DNA of 64,000 bases from Murinocardiopsis flavida (GTDB taxonomy: Bacteria; Actinomycetota; Actinomycetes; Streptosporangiales; Streptosporangiaceae), in assembly GCF_003014485.1 (NCBI RefSeq), contig NZ_PYGA01000010.1, positions 178,913 through 242,912 on the forward strand. Direction: 5' to 3'. Shown here one piece after another: positions 1 to 12,442 of the stretch (the first letter of the stretch is position 1; each line of letters starts with the position of its first letter). Under the pieces are notes generated by a model. The model was not told the DNA's origin. It made no database searches and saw only the letters and a list, made by a program, of their open reading frames with translations. The translations under genes were made by a program, and so were the position numbers.

Positions 1-1053
1 GGCCGGGCGCAGGTCGAAGACGTCCTGGACGGCCTTCTCGATGTTCTCCGGCGCGACGGCCTCGGTGCCGAAGGTCTCGATGAACACGCCCACCGGGTGC
101 GCCTTGCCGATGGCGTAGGCCACCTGGACCTCGCAGCGGTCGGCGAGCCCGGCGGCCACGATGTTCTTGGCGACCCAGCGGGTGGCGTACGCGGCGGAGC
201 GGTCGACCTTGGACGGGTCCTTGCCGGAGAACGCGCCGCCGCCGTGGCGCGCGTACCCGCCGTAGGTGTCGACGATGATCTTGCGCCCGGTGAGCCCGGC
301 GTCGCCCATGGGCCCGCCGATCTCGAAGCGGCCGGTGGGGTTGACCAGCAGCCGGTAGTTGTCGGACTCCAGGCCGTAGCTCGCCACCACCGGGGCGATG
401 ACGTGCTCCTTGACATCGGGGGTCAGGAGTTCGAGCAGGTCGATGTCAGGCGCGTGCTGGCTGGAGACCACCACGGTGTCGAGGCGGACCGGGGTGTTGT
501 TCTCGTACTCGACCGTGACCTGGGTCTTGCCGTCGGGACGCAGGTAGGGGACGGTGCCGTCGCGGCGGACCTCGGAGAGACGCTGGGAGAGCGCGTGCGC
601 CAGCTTGATCGGCAGCGGCATGAGCTCGGGGGTCTCGCGGTTGGCGTAGCCGAACATCAGGCCCTGGTCGCCGGCGCCCTGCCGGTCGAGGTCGTCGGTG
701 CCGGCCTCGGCGCGGGTCTCGTAGGCGGTGTCGACACCCTGGGCGATGTCGGGCGACTGGGCGCCGATGGACACCGAGACTCCGCAGGACCCGCCGTCGA
801 ATCCCTTCGCCGAGGAGTCGTAGCCGATCTCCAGGATCTTGGCGCGGATCAGGCTGGGGATGTCGACGTAGGTCTGGGTGGTGACCTCACCGGCGACGTG
901 CACCTGCCCGGTGGTGATCAGGGTCTCGACGGCGACCCTGCTCTTCGGGTCATCCTTGAGCATCGCGTCGAGTACGGCGTCACTGATCTGGTCGGCCATC
1001 TTGTCGGGGTGGCCTTCGGTGACCGACTCGGAGGTGAAAAGGCGACGGGACAC
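1..1053 (-). CDS. metK: S-adenosylmethionine synthetase, 3'-truncated by the window edge
   Basis: MetK makes S-adenosylmethionine from methionine and ATP in the cytoplasm. I see 351 codons starting at a GTG, with the family N-terminus [18 protein letters not shown], the [11 protein letters not shown] segment and the [16 protein letters not shown] loop that binds ATP, phosphate and metal. The gene runs off the left edge; about 50 residues are missing compared with the usual length near 400. The GTG start is set by an AAGGAG ribosome site about 9 nt upstream. It is the last visible gene of a minus-strand chain below coaBC, separated from it by about 210 bp in which I see no riboswitch. A long antisense reading frame over it is a codon-bias shadow. 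Confidence 0.98.
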   Translation of the reverse strand, partial: MSRRLFTSESVTEGHPDKMADQISDAVLDAMLKDDPKSRVAVETLITTGQVHVAGEVTTQTYVDIPSLIRAKILEIGYDSSAKGFDGGSCGVSVSIGAQSPDIAQGVDTAYETRAEAGTDDLDRQGAGDQGLMFGYANRETPELMPLPIKLAHALSQRLSEVRRDGTVPYLRPDGKTQVTVEYENNTPVRLDTVVVSSQHAPDIDLLELLTPDVKEHVIAPVVASYGLESDNYRLLVNPTGRFEIGGPMGDAGLTGRKIIVDTYGGYARHGGGAFSGKDPSKVDRSAAYATRWVAKNIVAAGLADRCEVQVAYAIGKAHPVGVFIETFGTEAVAPENIEKAVQDVFDLRPA

Positions 1054-1267
1054 GTTGAGCGACTCCTTGCAGCGGCTGCTGGCTGACAGATGCGCGTGCG
1101 GCGGCCGGAGGAACGGTGGGGAAGTCCTCCTCGAATACCGACCTGCACGGTGGGTTTACGGGTCCACTGTAGGGGACCAGGGTGTTGCGGGGACGGCGGT
1201 GTCCCCGGGGTTCGATCGTGGGTAGCGTACCCACATTATCCGCGCGTCACCTTATCGCGGGCGCTGA

Positions 1268-2485
1268 TCAGCTCAGACGCTCCGCCACCAGGTCCCACAC
1301 CCGGTCGGCGAGATCCTCCTTGGGCCCGGTGGGGATGTCGGTGCTGGAGCCGTCGGCGCCGAGCACCACCGCCTGGTTGTCGGCGGTGCCGAACGCCAGC
1401 CCGTCGCCGACCTGGTTGACCACGAGGAGGTCGCACCCCTTGCGGGCGAGCTTGGCCCGCCCGTTCTCGACGACGTGGTCGGTCTCCGCCGCGAATCCCA
1501 CGACGACCTGCCCGTCGTGGGCGCGCCCGCGGGTCAGCTCCAGCAGGATGTCGGGGTTCTCGACCAGTGCGATGGGCGCGGGGGCGCCCCCGGTCTTCTT
1601 GATCTTGCCGGGGGTGGTGGTCGCGGGCCGGAAGTCGGCGACGGCCGCCGCCATCACCACGGCGTCGGCGGCGCCGCTCTCCTCGTGCATGGCGTCGCGC
1701 AGTTCGGCGGTCGACCCGACGCGGCGCACCGCGGCGCCGGCGGGGTCGGGCAGCGCGGTGTTCGCCGAGACGAGCACGACCTCGGCGCCGCGGGCGAGCG
1801 CGGTGACGGCGAGGGCATAACCCTGGCGGCCGGAGGAGCGGTTGCCGATGAAGCGCACCGGGTCGATGGGTTCGCGGGTGCCGCCGGCGGAGACGACGAC
1901 GCGCCGCCCCGCGAGGTCGCCGGGCCCCGAGCCGCGGCGCAGGACCCGGGTCGCCGCCGCGAACAGCGCGTCGGGGTCGGGCAGCCGGCCGCGCCCGGTG
2001 TCGGCCCCGGTGAGGCGGCCGACGGCGGGGTCGAGGACGACGGCGCCGCGCGCGCGCAGCGTCGCGACGTTCGCCCGGGTCGCGGGGTGCTCCCACATCT
2101 CGGTGTGCATCGCCGGAGCGAACACGACGGGGCACCGGGCGGTGAGCAGCGTATTGGTCAGGAGGTCGTCGGCCAGGCCGTTGGCGGCCCGCGCGAGGAG
2201 GTCGGCGGTCGCCGGGGCGACGAACACCAGGTCGGCGTGTTGGCCGATGCGGACGTGCGGGACGGCGTGCACGGCGTCCCACACACCGGTGGCGACCGGG
2301 CGGCCCGACAGCGCTGCCCACGTGGGCTCGCCCACGAACCGCAGGGCGTCGGCGGTGGGGACGACCTGGACGCCGTGGCCGGTCTCGGTGAAGCGGCGCA
2401 GCAGCTCGCAGACCTTGTAGGCGGCGATACCGGCGCCGACGCCGAGGACGATCTCGGGTGCTCGTGGCGTTTCCGTCATGCTCAC
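1268..2485 (-). CDS. coaBC: Bifunctional phosphopantothenoylcysteine decarboxylase / phosphopantothenate-cysteine ligase
   Basis: CoaBC carries out two consecutive steps of coenzyme A synthesis: it ligates cysteine to 4'-phosphopantothenate and decarboxylates the product. The 405 residues show the FMN-dependent CoaC domain first (GVGAGIAAYKVCELLRR, then PAMHTEMWEHPAT near residue 120) and the CoaB ligase domain second (VVVSAGGTREPIDPVRFIGN, then KIKKTGG). Length is normal for the fused actinobacterial enzyme. A GTG at 2485 and an ATG two codons in are both possible starts; neither has a strong ribosome site. It lies between rpoZ and metK, the usual actinobacterial order, so cotranscription with rpoZ and gmk is likely. 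Confidence 0.97.
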   Translation of the reverse strand: MSMTETPRAPEIVLGVGAGIAAYKVCELLRRFTETGHGVQVVPTADALRFVGEPTWAALSGRPVATGVWDAVHAVPHVRIGQHADLVFVAPATADLLARAANGLADDLLTNTLLTARCPVVFAPAMHTEMWEHPATRANVATLRARGAVVLDPAVGRLTGADTGRGRLPDPDALFAAATRVLRRGSGPGDLAGRRVVVSAGGTREPIDPVRFIGNRSSGRQGYALAVTALARGAEVVLVSANTALPDPAGAAVRRVGSTAELRDAMHEESGAADAVVMAAAVADFRPATTTPGKIKKTGGAPAPIALVENPDILLELTRGRAHDGQVVVGFAAETDHVVENGRAKLARKGCDLLVVNQVGDGLAFGTADNQAVVLGADGSSTDIPTGPKEDLADRVWDLVAERLS

Positions 2486-2673
2486 TCGGCGGGCGCGCGG
2501 CGCGCCGGTCCCTTCCTGGAGATCGGATCGGCGGTCGCGGCCCTCAGGCGCGCGTCACGGCCGCGCGGCGGCCGGGAACGGGTGCCATGGGCGCGCCCGG
2601 AACGGAGTCGTCAGGGCGCGCGTGCGGATGCTCCGGGGGCGCCCGGAGCGGTCCGCGTGCGGCGGGGTGGGGC

Positions 2674-2940
2674 TCAGGCGCCTTCGAACGGCTCTGCGTG
2701 CAGCAGGCCCTCGTTGACCTCGCGCAGCGCGATGGACAGCGCCTTCTCCTGCACCTGGGTCTCGACGAGCGGGCCGACGTATTCGAGCAGGCCCTCGCCG
2801 AGCTGGGCGTAGTAGGCGTTGATCTGCCGGGCGCGCTTGGAGGCCATGGTGACCAGGCTGTACTTGCTCTCGACGGTGCTGAGCAGTTCGTCGATCGGCG
2901 GGTTGGTGATGCCTTCGGCGACGGGAAGCGTGCCAGCCAC
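2674..2940 (-). CDS. rpoZ: DNA-directed RNA polymerase omega subunit
   Basis: Omega is the small subunit that helps assemble and stabilise beta-prime in RNA polymerase. The 88-residue protein has the family pattern [10 protein letters not shown], then [20 protein letters not shown], and ends with the acidic segment [15 protein letters not shown]. Length is typical for actinobacteria. The GTG start at 2940 is preceded by AGAGGT about 10 nt upstream. It sits 72 bp below gmk and 188 bp above coaBC on the same strand, a gene order conserved across actinobacteria. Confidence 0.97.
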   Translation of the reverse strand: MAGTLPVAEGITNPPIDELLSTVESKYSLVTMASKRARQINAYYAQLGEGLLEYVGPLVETQVQEKALSIALREVNEGLLHAEPFEGA

Positions 2941-3012
2941 GTTGCGTACCTCTAGACCTTGGGCCGACCCCCTGGCGGGGCCGATGCTGTGCGGGTTCTG
3001 CCGCGCCCGCTA

Positions 3013-3600
3013 TCACATCGTGGGCGCGGCCATCAACGCTAGCAGTTCACGGCAGACGTCGCGCACAGAGGTGTTGGTGAGCGTGACGTCGAACTCCTTC
3101 TCGGCGGCGAGCTCGATGCGCGCCGTGTCGAGCCTGCGCTGCACGACGTCGGGCGGTTCGGTACCGCGGCCGTTGAGCCGGCGCACCAGCTCCTCCCACG
3201 TGGGCGGGGCGAGGAACACGAGCAGGGCGTCGTCGAGGTTCGCGCGGACCTGGCGGGCCCCTTGCAGGTCGATCTCCAGCAGGACGGGGAGGCCCTTCTC
3301 GAGCCGCTCCAGGACCGGGGCGCTGGGGGTGCCGTAGCGGTTGCCGGCGAACTCCGCCCATTCGAGGAGCGCGCCGGAGGCGGCCATGTGGTCGAACTCG
3401 TCGGCGGTGAGGAAGTGGTACTCGACGCCGTCGGTCTCACCGGGGCGCGGGGCGCGGGTGGTGGCCGAGATCGACAGCCAGATCTCCGGGTGCGCCCTGC
3501 GCAACTCCTTGACCACCGTGCTCTTGCCCACACCGGACGGTCCGGACAGGACCGTGAGCCGTTTCGACGTGCTGGCGTCGGGTGCGGACTCGGCAGGCAC
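3013..3600 (-). CDS. gmk: Guanylate kinase
   Basis: Gmk phosphorylates GMP to GDP with ATP. The 195-residue protein has the P-loop [10 protein letters not shown] near residues 19-28, the GMP-binding stretch [17 protein letters not shown], and the lid with [14 protein letters not shown]. All expected motifs are present and length is normal. The start is a GTG at 3600. The gene is separated from mihF above it by about 380 bp containing two large hairpins, so it probably has its own promoter in that gap and leads the gmk-rpoZ-coaBC-metK chain. Confidence 0.97.
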   Translation of the reverse strand: MPAESAPDASTSKRLTVLSGPSGVGKSTVVKELRRAHPEIWLSISATTRAPRPGETDGVEYHFLTADEFDHMAASGALLEWAEFAGNRYGTPSAPVLERLEKGLPVLLEIDLQGARQVRANLDDALLVFLAPPTWEELVRRLNGRGTEPPDVVQRRLDTARIELAAEKEFDVTLTNTSVRDVCRELLALMAAPTM

Positions 3601-3815
3601 TGAAGATCAGACCCTCGTTCTGGTCGGGGACTCGGCCGGCTGCACCGGACACTGGGCACCGCACCGGCGGAACGGACCCGCCGGCACACTGCCGGGCGGA
3701 GAGGCGGTCGCTGCGGCCGCGGCGCTCGGCGCGTGCAGGGAAACGCTGGTGGTGTGGGTCAGTTATACCACCACGGGCGGGCGCGCCTCCGCGCTGCCGA
3801 GGGGACGGCCGTCCG

Positions 3816-3853
3816 CCCCTCGCCGCCCGGCGCGTACGCCGGGCGGCGAGGGG
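3816..3853. terminator. Perfect 17-bp GC-rich hairpin
   Basis: The arms 3816-3832 and 3837-3853 are exactly complementary around the tetraloop CGTA. It lies 3' of mihF on the minus strand. There is no T-tract, but such hairpins commonly serve as intrinsic terminators in high-GC actinobacteria, so termination of mihF transcription is the likely role. Confidence 0.65.
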
Positions 3854-3857
3854 ACAA

Positions 3858-3917
3858 GGGCGTGTTCGGAAAGCCATTTCGGGTTCGCTGGCCCGAAAGC
3901 CCTTCCCGAACACGCCC
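3858..3917. repeat. Imperfect 26-bp inverted repeat with 8-nt loop
   Basis: Arms 3858-3883 and 3892-3917 match at 22 of 26 positions around the loop TTCGCTGG. It is immediately next to the perfect 17-bp hairpin. Its length and imperfect arms look more like a dispersed palindromic repeat element than a plain terminator, though it could add to termination after mihF. Confidence 0.55.
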
Positions 3918-3984
3918 AGGCGCGTTCAGCCTGCCGGGCGGGTGCGGCGTGGGGGCGGCGCCCACCCGGCGGTGTCGCGTGCTG

Positions 3985-4308
3985 CTACTGCTCGATGCCC
4001 CCGAACTCGCGCTCCAGCGCCGCGCGCTGGTTCGCGCCCAAGCCCCGGACGCGCCGGGACTCGGCGATGTTCAGACGCTCCATGATCTGCTTGGCGCGGA
4101 CCTTGCCCACGCCGGGCAGCGACTCGAGCAGCGCCGACACCTTCATCTTGCCGATGACGTCGTCGGACTGGCCGTCGTTGAGTACCTCGGACAGCGAGAC
4201 GCCGCCGTGCTTAAGCCGATTCTTGACTTCCGCGCGTTCTTTTCTGGCCTTGGCGGCTTTCTCCAGAGCCGCGGCGCGCTGTTCGGGTGTGAGGGGAGGA
4301 AGGGCCAC
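3985..4308 (-). CDS. mihF: Actinobacterial integration host factor (MihF/sIHF type)
   Basis: MihF is the nucleoid-associated protein of actinobacteria, unrelated in fold to enterobacterial IHF, that binds and bends DNA. The 107 residues show the N-terminal helix PPLTPEQRAAALEKAAKARKER and the DNA-binding helix-two-turn-helix segment LLESLPGVGKVRAKQIMERL, then RRVRGLGANQRAALEREF. The GTG start at 4308 follows GAGGTG at good spacing. Length matches the family (about 105). It lies between pyrF and gmk as in Streptomyces and Mycobacterium. Confidence 0.96.
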   Translation of the reverse strand: MALPPLTPEQRAAALEKAAKARKERAEVKNRLKHGGVSLSEVLNDGQSDDVIGKMKVSALLESLPGVGKVRAKQIMERLNIAESRRVRGLGANQRAALEREFGGIEQ

Positions 4309-4656
4309 GCCGGGTCACCTCGGTTTTCTCTCGTTTACGGAGGGCGGACGCTTGCGCAAGTTAGTAGGTTCCGACCCTGTTCGGCAACGCAAAGTGGCTT
4401 TTCAAGCGCTATTTCATTGAAGGAACTACACTCTGTTTCCGAATGGTTGCACTGTGATGATCAAATCGGGACTTTAGGCACGTTGCGGCGGCCGGACCCG
4501 CCGCCCACCTCCGCGGGCGGAAATGAAGCGGCGCAGGCCCTGGCACTGCATCCTCCCCCAGTTTCGGCCCGCCACCTACTCGAAGCCGCTTCTGTCCCAA
4601 ATCTGCCCTATGGGTGGTGTTGGGCCGATCGCCCTGGGTGCTCCCGGCCCGGACCG
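4309..4656. other. mihF upstream region, comparatively AT-rich
   Basis: No coding sequence is supported. The part from about 4390 to 4480 is clearly less GC-rich than the surroundings, as expected for a promoter of the abundant protein MihF read on the minus strand. One candidate pair on that strand is TTGCGC with TAAACG after a 16-nt spacer, close to the gene, but I would not rely on it. Confidence 0.4.
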
Positions 4657-5358
4657 CTACGCCGAAGCGGCCTCGGCGCGGCGCAGCGCGGCGGCGATCG
4701 ACGCCGCAGCGGCACCCGGGTCGGCGGCCCTGGTGATGGGCCGCCCGATCACCAGGAGGTCGGCGCCCGCCGACACGGCCTCCTCGGGGGTCGCCACCCG
4801 CGCCTGGTCGCCGCGGTCGGCGCCCGCCGGACGCACACCGGGGGTGATCAAGGTGATGTCGGGGCCCACCTCGGCCCGCAGCGACGACACCTCGTGCGGG
4901 GAGCACACCAGAGCCGTGGCCCCCGACTCCACGCTGAGCACCGCCAGGCGCCGCGCGGCGTCGGCCGTGGTCCCGCGCATGCCGACGTCGTCGAGGGTGT
5001 CCTCGTCCAGCGAGGTGAGCACCGTGACGGCGGCGATCATGGTGTCGGGCGACGCCTCCACGGCCGCCTTGATCATGTCGCGCCCCCCGACCGCGTGCAC
5101 GGTCAGGATGGAGGGCCGCAGCCGCGCCACCGCCCGGCAGGCTCCGGCGACGGTCGCGGGGATGTCGTGCAGCTTCAGGTCGAGGAACACCGAGACCCGG
5201 TTCGCCCCGCGCATGGTGCTGATGACCTCGGGCCCGTACCGCAGGTACAGCTCCAGCCCGACCTTGACCGTGCTGACGTGGGGGGCGACCGACGAGGCCC
5301 AGCGGGCGGCGGTCTCGATGTCGGGTGCGTCGATGGCGACGGCGATAGGCGCGGCCAC
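4657..5358 (-). CDS. pyrF: Orotidine 5'-phosphate decarboxylase
   Basis: PyrF catalyses the last step of UMP synthesis, decarboxylation of OMP. The 233 residues start with the barrel strand IAVAIDAPD and contain the catalytic block FLDLKLHDIPATV near residues 58-70, with the Asp-Lys-Asp catalytic set. The phosphate-binding end is ITPGVRPAGADRGDQ and VIGRPIT. It is the short barrel type (about 230 residues), not the longer mycobacterial type. The GTG start follows GAGGAGA at 7 nt. It is the last pyr gene, but 459 bp separate it from pyrD. Confidence 0.97.
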   Translation of the reverse strand: MAAPIAVAIDAPDIETAARWASSVAPHVSTVKVGLELYLRYGPEVISTMRGANRVSVFLDLKLHDIPATVAGACRAVARLRPSILTVHAVGGRDMIKAAVEASPDTMIAAVTVLTSLDEDTLDDVGMRGTTADAARRLAVLSVESGATALVCSPHEVSSLRAEVGPDITLITPGVRPAGADRGDQARVATPEEAVSAGADLLVIGRPITRAADPGAAAASIAAALRRAEAASA

Positions 5359-5817
5359 GCTCTTCTCCTCAAATTCGGGTTTCCCGGCGAGGCGCCGAGA
5401 TGCGGGTCATGTGCCCCGGGCGCTGTAGCGCGCTCGCGCACGGTGCTTGGCCGGCCTGATGCGGCCGGGCTGGTTGTCCGGGGCTGCGCCGACCCGGTGT
5501 GCCGCGGACAGTGCGGCGGTGACCGGCCCCAACAGCCTGCCATTGCAGCCTGCCATTGACCCCGGCGCCGCCCCGCCGCTGCCCCTTCGGCCTTGTCGGC
5601 CGACAACCCTGTGTTCCCCCTGCTATGCCCGGTATGCGTGCGGCGGCGGGGACGGCGCCGCTTCGTTATCCACCGGCGCGCCACCGGAGCGCAGTCCCGG
5701 CTACTCATCGTCACAAGACGCTCAGATGGATTCTGACGGGTGCGAAACCCGCTGGGGTGGTCCTGTGCACCCCCGCGCAATTCGGGGGCCGCACAGCGCG
5801 CCTGACCGGTTCGATGA
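5359..5817. other. 459-bp gap inside the pyr operon
   Basis: This is the only large gap in the pyr gene chain. I find no convincing gene on either strand. It contains an exact 13-bp tandem duplication (CAGCCTGCCATTG twice) at about 5534-5559. Whether pyrF is read through from pyrD or has its own promoter here cannot be told from sequence alone. Confidence 0.5.
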
Positions 5818-6774
5818 TCATCGTCCCAGCGCAGCGCCGATTGGACGGTGCGCGCCGCCCACGAGGTCGGCGGCGCGGGCGATCCCGTGCTCGTCCAGTG
5901 CCTCGGTGAACTCGCGCAGGATGCGCACGCAGGCGGACGGATCGTGGAAGTTCGCCGTGCCCACGGCCACGGCCGACGCGCCGGCGAGCATGAACTCCAG
6001 GACGTCGGTCCCCGCGTGCACCCCGCCCATGCCGATGAGCGGGACGTCGGGCAGCGCGGCGTGCACGTCGTACACGCACCCCAGCGCGATGGGCCGGATC
6101 GCCGGGCCGGACACCCCGCCCCCGCCGCCGGCCACGGCCGGGCGCATCGTGGCGGTGTCGATGGCCATGCCGCGCACCGTGTTGATGAGCGCCAGGCCGT
6201 CGGCCCCGGCCTGCACGCACGCCTTCGCCAGCGCCACGATGTCGGCGGTGTCGGGAGAGAGCTTCGCGAACACCGGGACGCCGCCGGACAGCCGGGCGCG
6301 GACCGCCGCCACCACCCCGGCGGCGGCGTCGGGGTCCACGGCGAAGTGCCGCCCCTGGTCGGCGGGGTTGGCGCACGACAGGTTCAGCTCGATCAGCGAC
6401 GCCCCGCCCGCCTCCTCGACGCGGTGCGCGACCTCGGCGTACTCGGCGGGGGTGCCGCCGGCCACCGAGACGGCGGCCCTGCCGCCGCGCGAGATCAGCC
6501 AGGGGAGGTCGCGTTGCAGGAAGACGTCGACGCCCGGCCCTTGGAGCCCCACGGCGCTGAGCATCCCGCTCGGGGTCTCGGCCATGCGGGGCGCCGGCCG
6601 CCCGGCGCGCGCCTCCAGCATCACCGACTTGGTGGTCACGGCGCCGAGCCGCGCGATGTCGAAGAACTGCGCGAGCTCGCGCCCGCTGCCCGCGCAGCCC
6701 GCCGCCGTCAGGACCGGGTTGGGGAGGTCGGCGCCGCCGAGCGCGGTGCGCAGGTCGGGTGCTGCCCCGGGCAT
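5818..6774 (-). CDS. pyrD: Dihydroorotate dehydrogenase B, catalytic subunit
   Basis: PyrD oxidises dihydroorotate to orotate. The 318-residue protein is the class 1B form: it carries the FMN barrel (NPVLTAAGCAGSG at residues 19-31), the active-site block ELNLSCANP whose cysteine is the catalytic base of class 1 enzymes, and the C-terminal FMN phosphate loop LIGMGGVHAGTD and ASAVAVGTA. It starts 2 nt after the pyrK stop codon, and class 1B enzymes need PyrK to pass electrons to NAD, so the two should form the usual PyrD2K2 complex. Confidence 0.97.
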   Translation of the reverse strand: MPGAAPDLRTALGGADLPNPVLTAAGCAGSGRELAQFFDIARLGAVTTKSVMLEARAGRPAPRMAETPSGMLSAVGLQGPGVDVFLQRDLPWLISRGGRAAVSVAGGTPAEYAEVAHRVEEAGGASLIELNLSCANPADQGRHFAVDPDAAAGVVAAVRARLSGGVPVFAKLSPDTADIVALAKACVQAGADGLALINTVRGMAIDTATMRPAVAGGGGGVSGPAIRPIALGCVYDVHAALPDVPLIGMGGVHAGTDVLEFMLAGASAVAVGTANFHDPSACVRILREFTEALDEHGIARAADLVGGAHRPIGAALGR

Positions 6775-6776
6775 GC

Positions 6777-7682
6777 TCAGCTCACCTCCCGCTCGGCGAC
6801 CGCGTCGTCCTGCGCGCCCTGCTCGACGGACTTCCAGCCGGGCGCGCCGAGCGCGTCGAAGGGGATCGCGCCGACGTCGTCGAAGCGCACCCGCTCGCCG
6901 CGGAACACCGGGCCGTCCACGCAGGAGCGCGCCATGCGCGTGATGCCGTCATCGCCCACGACCGGCAGCACGCACGACATGCACACGCCGACCCCGCACG
7001 CCATGGCCTCCTCCACCGACACCTGGACGGGCACCCCGAAGTTCGCCGCCAGGGCGCTGACCTCCCGGAGCATGGGCATCGGGCCGCACGCGTAGACCAC
7101 GTCGGAGCGGGCGTCCTCGATCACCCCAGGCAGCGCGTCGACGACCGTCCCGCGCACCCCGAACGAGCCGTCGTCGGTGGTGAAGGTCGCGGTCTCGGCG
7201 ACCCGGCGCGCGCCGATCGCGCCGAACACCCGGTCGGCCGACGCGGCGCCGATCACGAAGTCGACCCGGCACCCCCTCCGGCGCAGCGCCTGCGCCAGGG
7301 GGAACAGCGGGGCGCTGCCCGACCCGCCGCCGACCAGGACGCAGTTCACGGGGTCCCGGGGCAGCGGGAACGGGCGGCCGAGCGGACCGACGATGTCGAG
7401 CAGGTCGCGGGACCGGCGGTCGGCCAGCCAGGCGGTGCCCTGGCCGCGCACCGCGAACCGGAACTCCACGGTGCCCCCGTGGTCGGGCTTCACGTCGTGC
7501 ACGGCGAACGGCCGCCGCAGCAGCATCGAGGACTGGTCGCCGCCGACGGCGACCGACACGAACTGGCCGGAGCGGAACCGCTCGGCGACGCCCGGGGCGA
7601 CCACGGTGATGGCGACGTAGGCGTCCACCCGCCGCACCGTGAGCACCGGGCTGCGCATCTGCACGGGGCCGAGGTCGCTCAC
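6777..7682 (-). CDS. pyrK: Dihydroorotate dehydrogenase B, electron-transfer subunit
   Basis: PyrK carries FAD and a [2Fe-2S] cluster and relays electrons from PyrD to NAD. The 301 residues show the ferredoxin-reductase-like FAD domain (LLRRPFAVHDV, then GPLGRPFPL), the NAD-binding domain (VGGGSGSAPLFPL and YACGPMPML), and the C-terminal cluster ligands in ACGVGVCMSC plus a fourth cysteine in RSCVDGP. The start is a GTG at 7682. It lies 129 bp below carB in the same operon. Confidence 0.96.
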   Translation of the reverse strand: MSDLGPVQMRSPVLTVRRVDAYVAITVVAPGVAERFRSGQFVSVAVGGDQSSMLLRRPFAVHDVKPDHGGTVEFRFAVRGQGTAWLADRRSRDLLDIVGPLGRPFPLPRDPVNCVLVGGGSGSAPLFPLAQALRRRGCRVDFVIGAASADRVFGAIGARRVAETATFTTDDGSFGVRGTVVDALPGVIEDARSDVVYACGPMPMLREVSALAANFGVPVQVSVEEAMACGVGVCMSCVLPVVGDDGITRMARSCVDGPVFRGERVRFDDVGAIPFDALGAPGWKSVEQGAQDDAVAEREVS

Positions 7683-7811
7683 CGCCGGCCCCTGGACCCG
7701 CCCCGGCGCGCCGCACGGCCGCGCGCCGCCCTGTGCTGCCCACTCACCCGCGAGGCCCCCCTCTGACCGGGACCGGCGCCGCCCGTCCCGTGCCCTCGTC
7801 CCGACTTCGTC

Positions 7812-11108
<3,297 letters not shown>

Positions 11109-11145
11109 TGGGACTTCCTTGCACGAAAGCGGTACTGGGAGCTGG

Positions 11146-12318
11146 TCAGGGCCTGGCGGCGCGCGCGGCCATGAGGTCGCAGAACGCGTCGAACAGCTCG
11201 GCGGCGTCGTGCGGGCCGGCGGCGGCCTCCGGGTGGAACTGGGCGCTGAACGCGGGCCGCTCCAGCAGCCGCAGCCCTTCGACCACGTTGTCGTTGAGGC
11301 CGACGTAGCTGACCTCGGCGGGCCCGTAGGCGGTGTCGAACGGGCCGTCGAGCGGCGCCTCGACGGCGAAGCCGTGGTTCTGGCTGGTGATGTAGACCCG
11401 GCCGGTGTGGACGTCGCGGACGGGCTGGTTGGCGCCGCGGTGCCCGAACGGGAGCTTGTAGGTGCCCAGGTCGAGCGCGCGGCCGAGGATCTGGTTGCCG
11501 AAGCAGATGCCGAACAGCGGGACGCCGGCGTCCAGGACGCCGCGCATGGCGGCGACGGGACCGTCGGCCGTGGCGGGGTCGCCCGGCCCGTTGCTGAAGA
11601 ACACCCCGTCGGTGCCCAGGGCAAGGATCTCCTCTGCGGTCGCCGAGGACGGCAGGACGGTGACCTCGCAGCCGCGTTCGGCCAGCCGCTGCGGGGTCAT
11701 GGCCTTGATGCCGAGGTCGACGGCGGCGACCGTGAACCGGCTCGGCACGCCCTCGGGCGGCGACACCGTGTAGGGCGCGTCGGTGCTCACCTCGGCCGCG
11801 AGGTCGGCGCCCGCCATCTCGGGGCTGGCGAGGACCCGCTCCAGCAGGCGCGCCGGGTCGTCCTCGACGGTGCTGACGGCGGCCCGCATCGCCCCGCGGT
11901 CGCGCAGGTGGCGGGTGAGGGCGCGGGTCCCCTGCATCGCGATCCCCACGACGCCCTGGCGGCGCAGTTCGTCGTCGAGTGTGCGCTCGGCGCGCCAGTT
12001 CGAGGGGATGCGGGCGGGTTCGCGCACCACGTAGCCGGCGACCCAGATCCGGCCCGATTCGGGGTCGTCGTCGTTCACCCCGGTGTTGCCGATGTGCGGC
12101 GCGGTCATCGCCACGATCTGCCGGTGGTACGACGGGTCGGTGAGGGTCTCCTGGTAACCGGTCATCCCGGTCTGGAACACCATCTCGCCGAACGTCTCCC
12201 CCTCGGCGCCGAACGAGGTGCCGCGGAACGTGCGGCCGTCCTCCAGTACCAACATCGCCGGAACCTGCACCGCGGACTCCCCCTCCGTAGGACGGCCGCC
12301 ACCCATCTGGTCGCTCAC
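11146..12318 (-). CDS. carA: Carbamoyl-phosphate synthase, small (glutaminase) subunit
   Basis: CarA hydrolyses glutamine and channels ammonia to CarB. The 390 residues have the N-terminal CarA-specific domain ([16 protein letters not shown], then [10 protein letters not shown]) and the C-terminal class I amidotransferase domain with catalytic cysteine in [10 protein letters not shown] and His-Glu in [11 protein letters not shown]. The GTG at 12318 is chosen because GAGGAG lies 5-6 nt upstream; conservation only begins around residue 17, so a later start is possible. A degenerate ACTGCCG tandem repeat fills the gap to pyrC. Confidence 0.97.
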   Translation of the reverse strand: MSDQMGGGRPTEGESAVQVPAMLVLEDGRTFRGTSFGAEGETFGEMVFQTGMTGYQETLTDPSYHRQIVAMTAPHIGNTGVNDDDPESGRIWVAGYVVREPARIPSNWRAERTLDDELRRQGVVGIAMQGTRALTRHLRDRGAMRAAVSTVEDDPARLLERVLASPEMAGADLAAEVSTDAPYTVSPPEGVPSRFTVAAVDLGIKAMTPQRLAERGCEVTVLPSSATAEEILALGTDGVFFSNGPGDPATADGPVAAMRGVLDAGVPLFGICFGNQILGRALDLGTYKLPFGHRGANQPVRDVHTGRVYITSQNHGFAVEAPLDGPFDTAYGPAEVSYVGLNDNVVEGLRLLERPAFSAQFHPEAAAGPHDAAELFDAFCDLMAARAARP

Positions 12319-12442
12319 CGCTCCTCACACCCAACTGCCGAATTGCCGCTCACTGCCGACACGTCCCCCACTGCTGACTCGTCACTCACTGCCGTACCCG
12401 CTGCCGCACCCACTGCCGCCCCGTCCGGCATGCGCCCCCCGC
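12319..12442. repeat. Degenerate ACTGCCG-type short tandem repeat between pyrC and carA
   Basis: The gap between carA and pyrC holds about ten imperfect copies of a 7-12 bp unit built on CACTGCCG, from about 12330 to 12425. It is not obviously coding. Its position within a tightly packed operon and its slippage-prone nature suggest a variable spacer. The carA ribosome site lies just outside it. Confidence 0.7.

Larger units (their letters stand above)
3601..3984. other. Intergenic region between mihF and gmk with two stacked inverted repeats
   Basis: No gene is supported here. The stretch lies downstream of mihF and upstream of gmk on the minus strand. It contains a perfect 17-bp hairpin and, 4 bp further on, an imperfect 26-bp hairpin (both listed separately). 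Any gmk promoter should lie between the hairpins and 3600, but I could not pick convincing -35/-10 boxes. Confidence 0.7.

Noticed and set aside
97..1086. 329-codon plus-strand frame over metK
   Set aside because: Antisense shadow of the well-conserved metK.
1054..1267. SAM riboswitch upstream of metK
   Set aside because: I looked for conserved SAM aptamer features in the 214 bp and found none.
11109..11624. N-terminal extension of the carB frame into carA
   Set aside because: The extension overlaps carA out of frame and is Ser/Pro/Arg-rich nonsense; the ATG at 11108 has a proper ribosome site.
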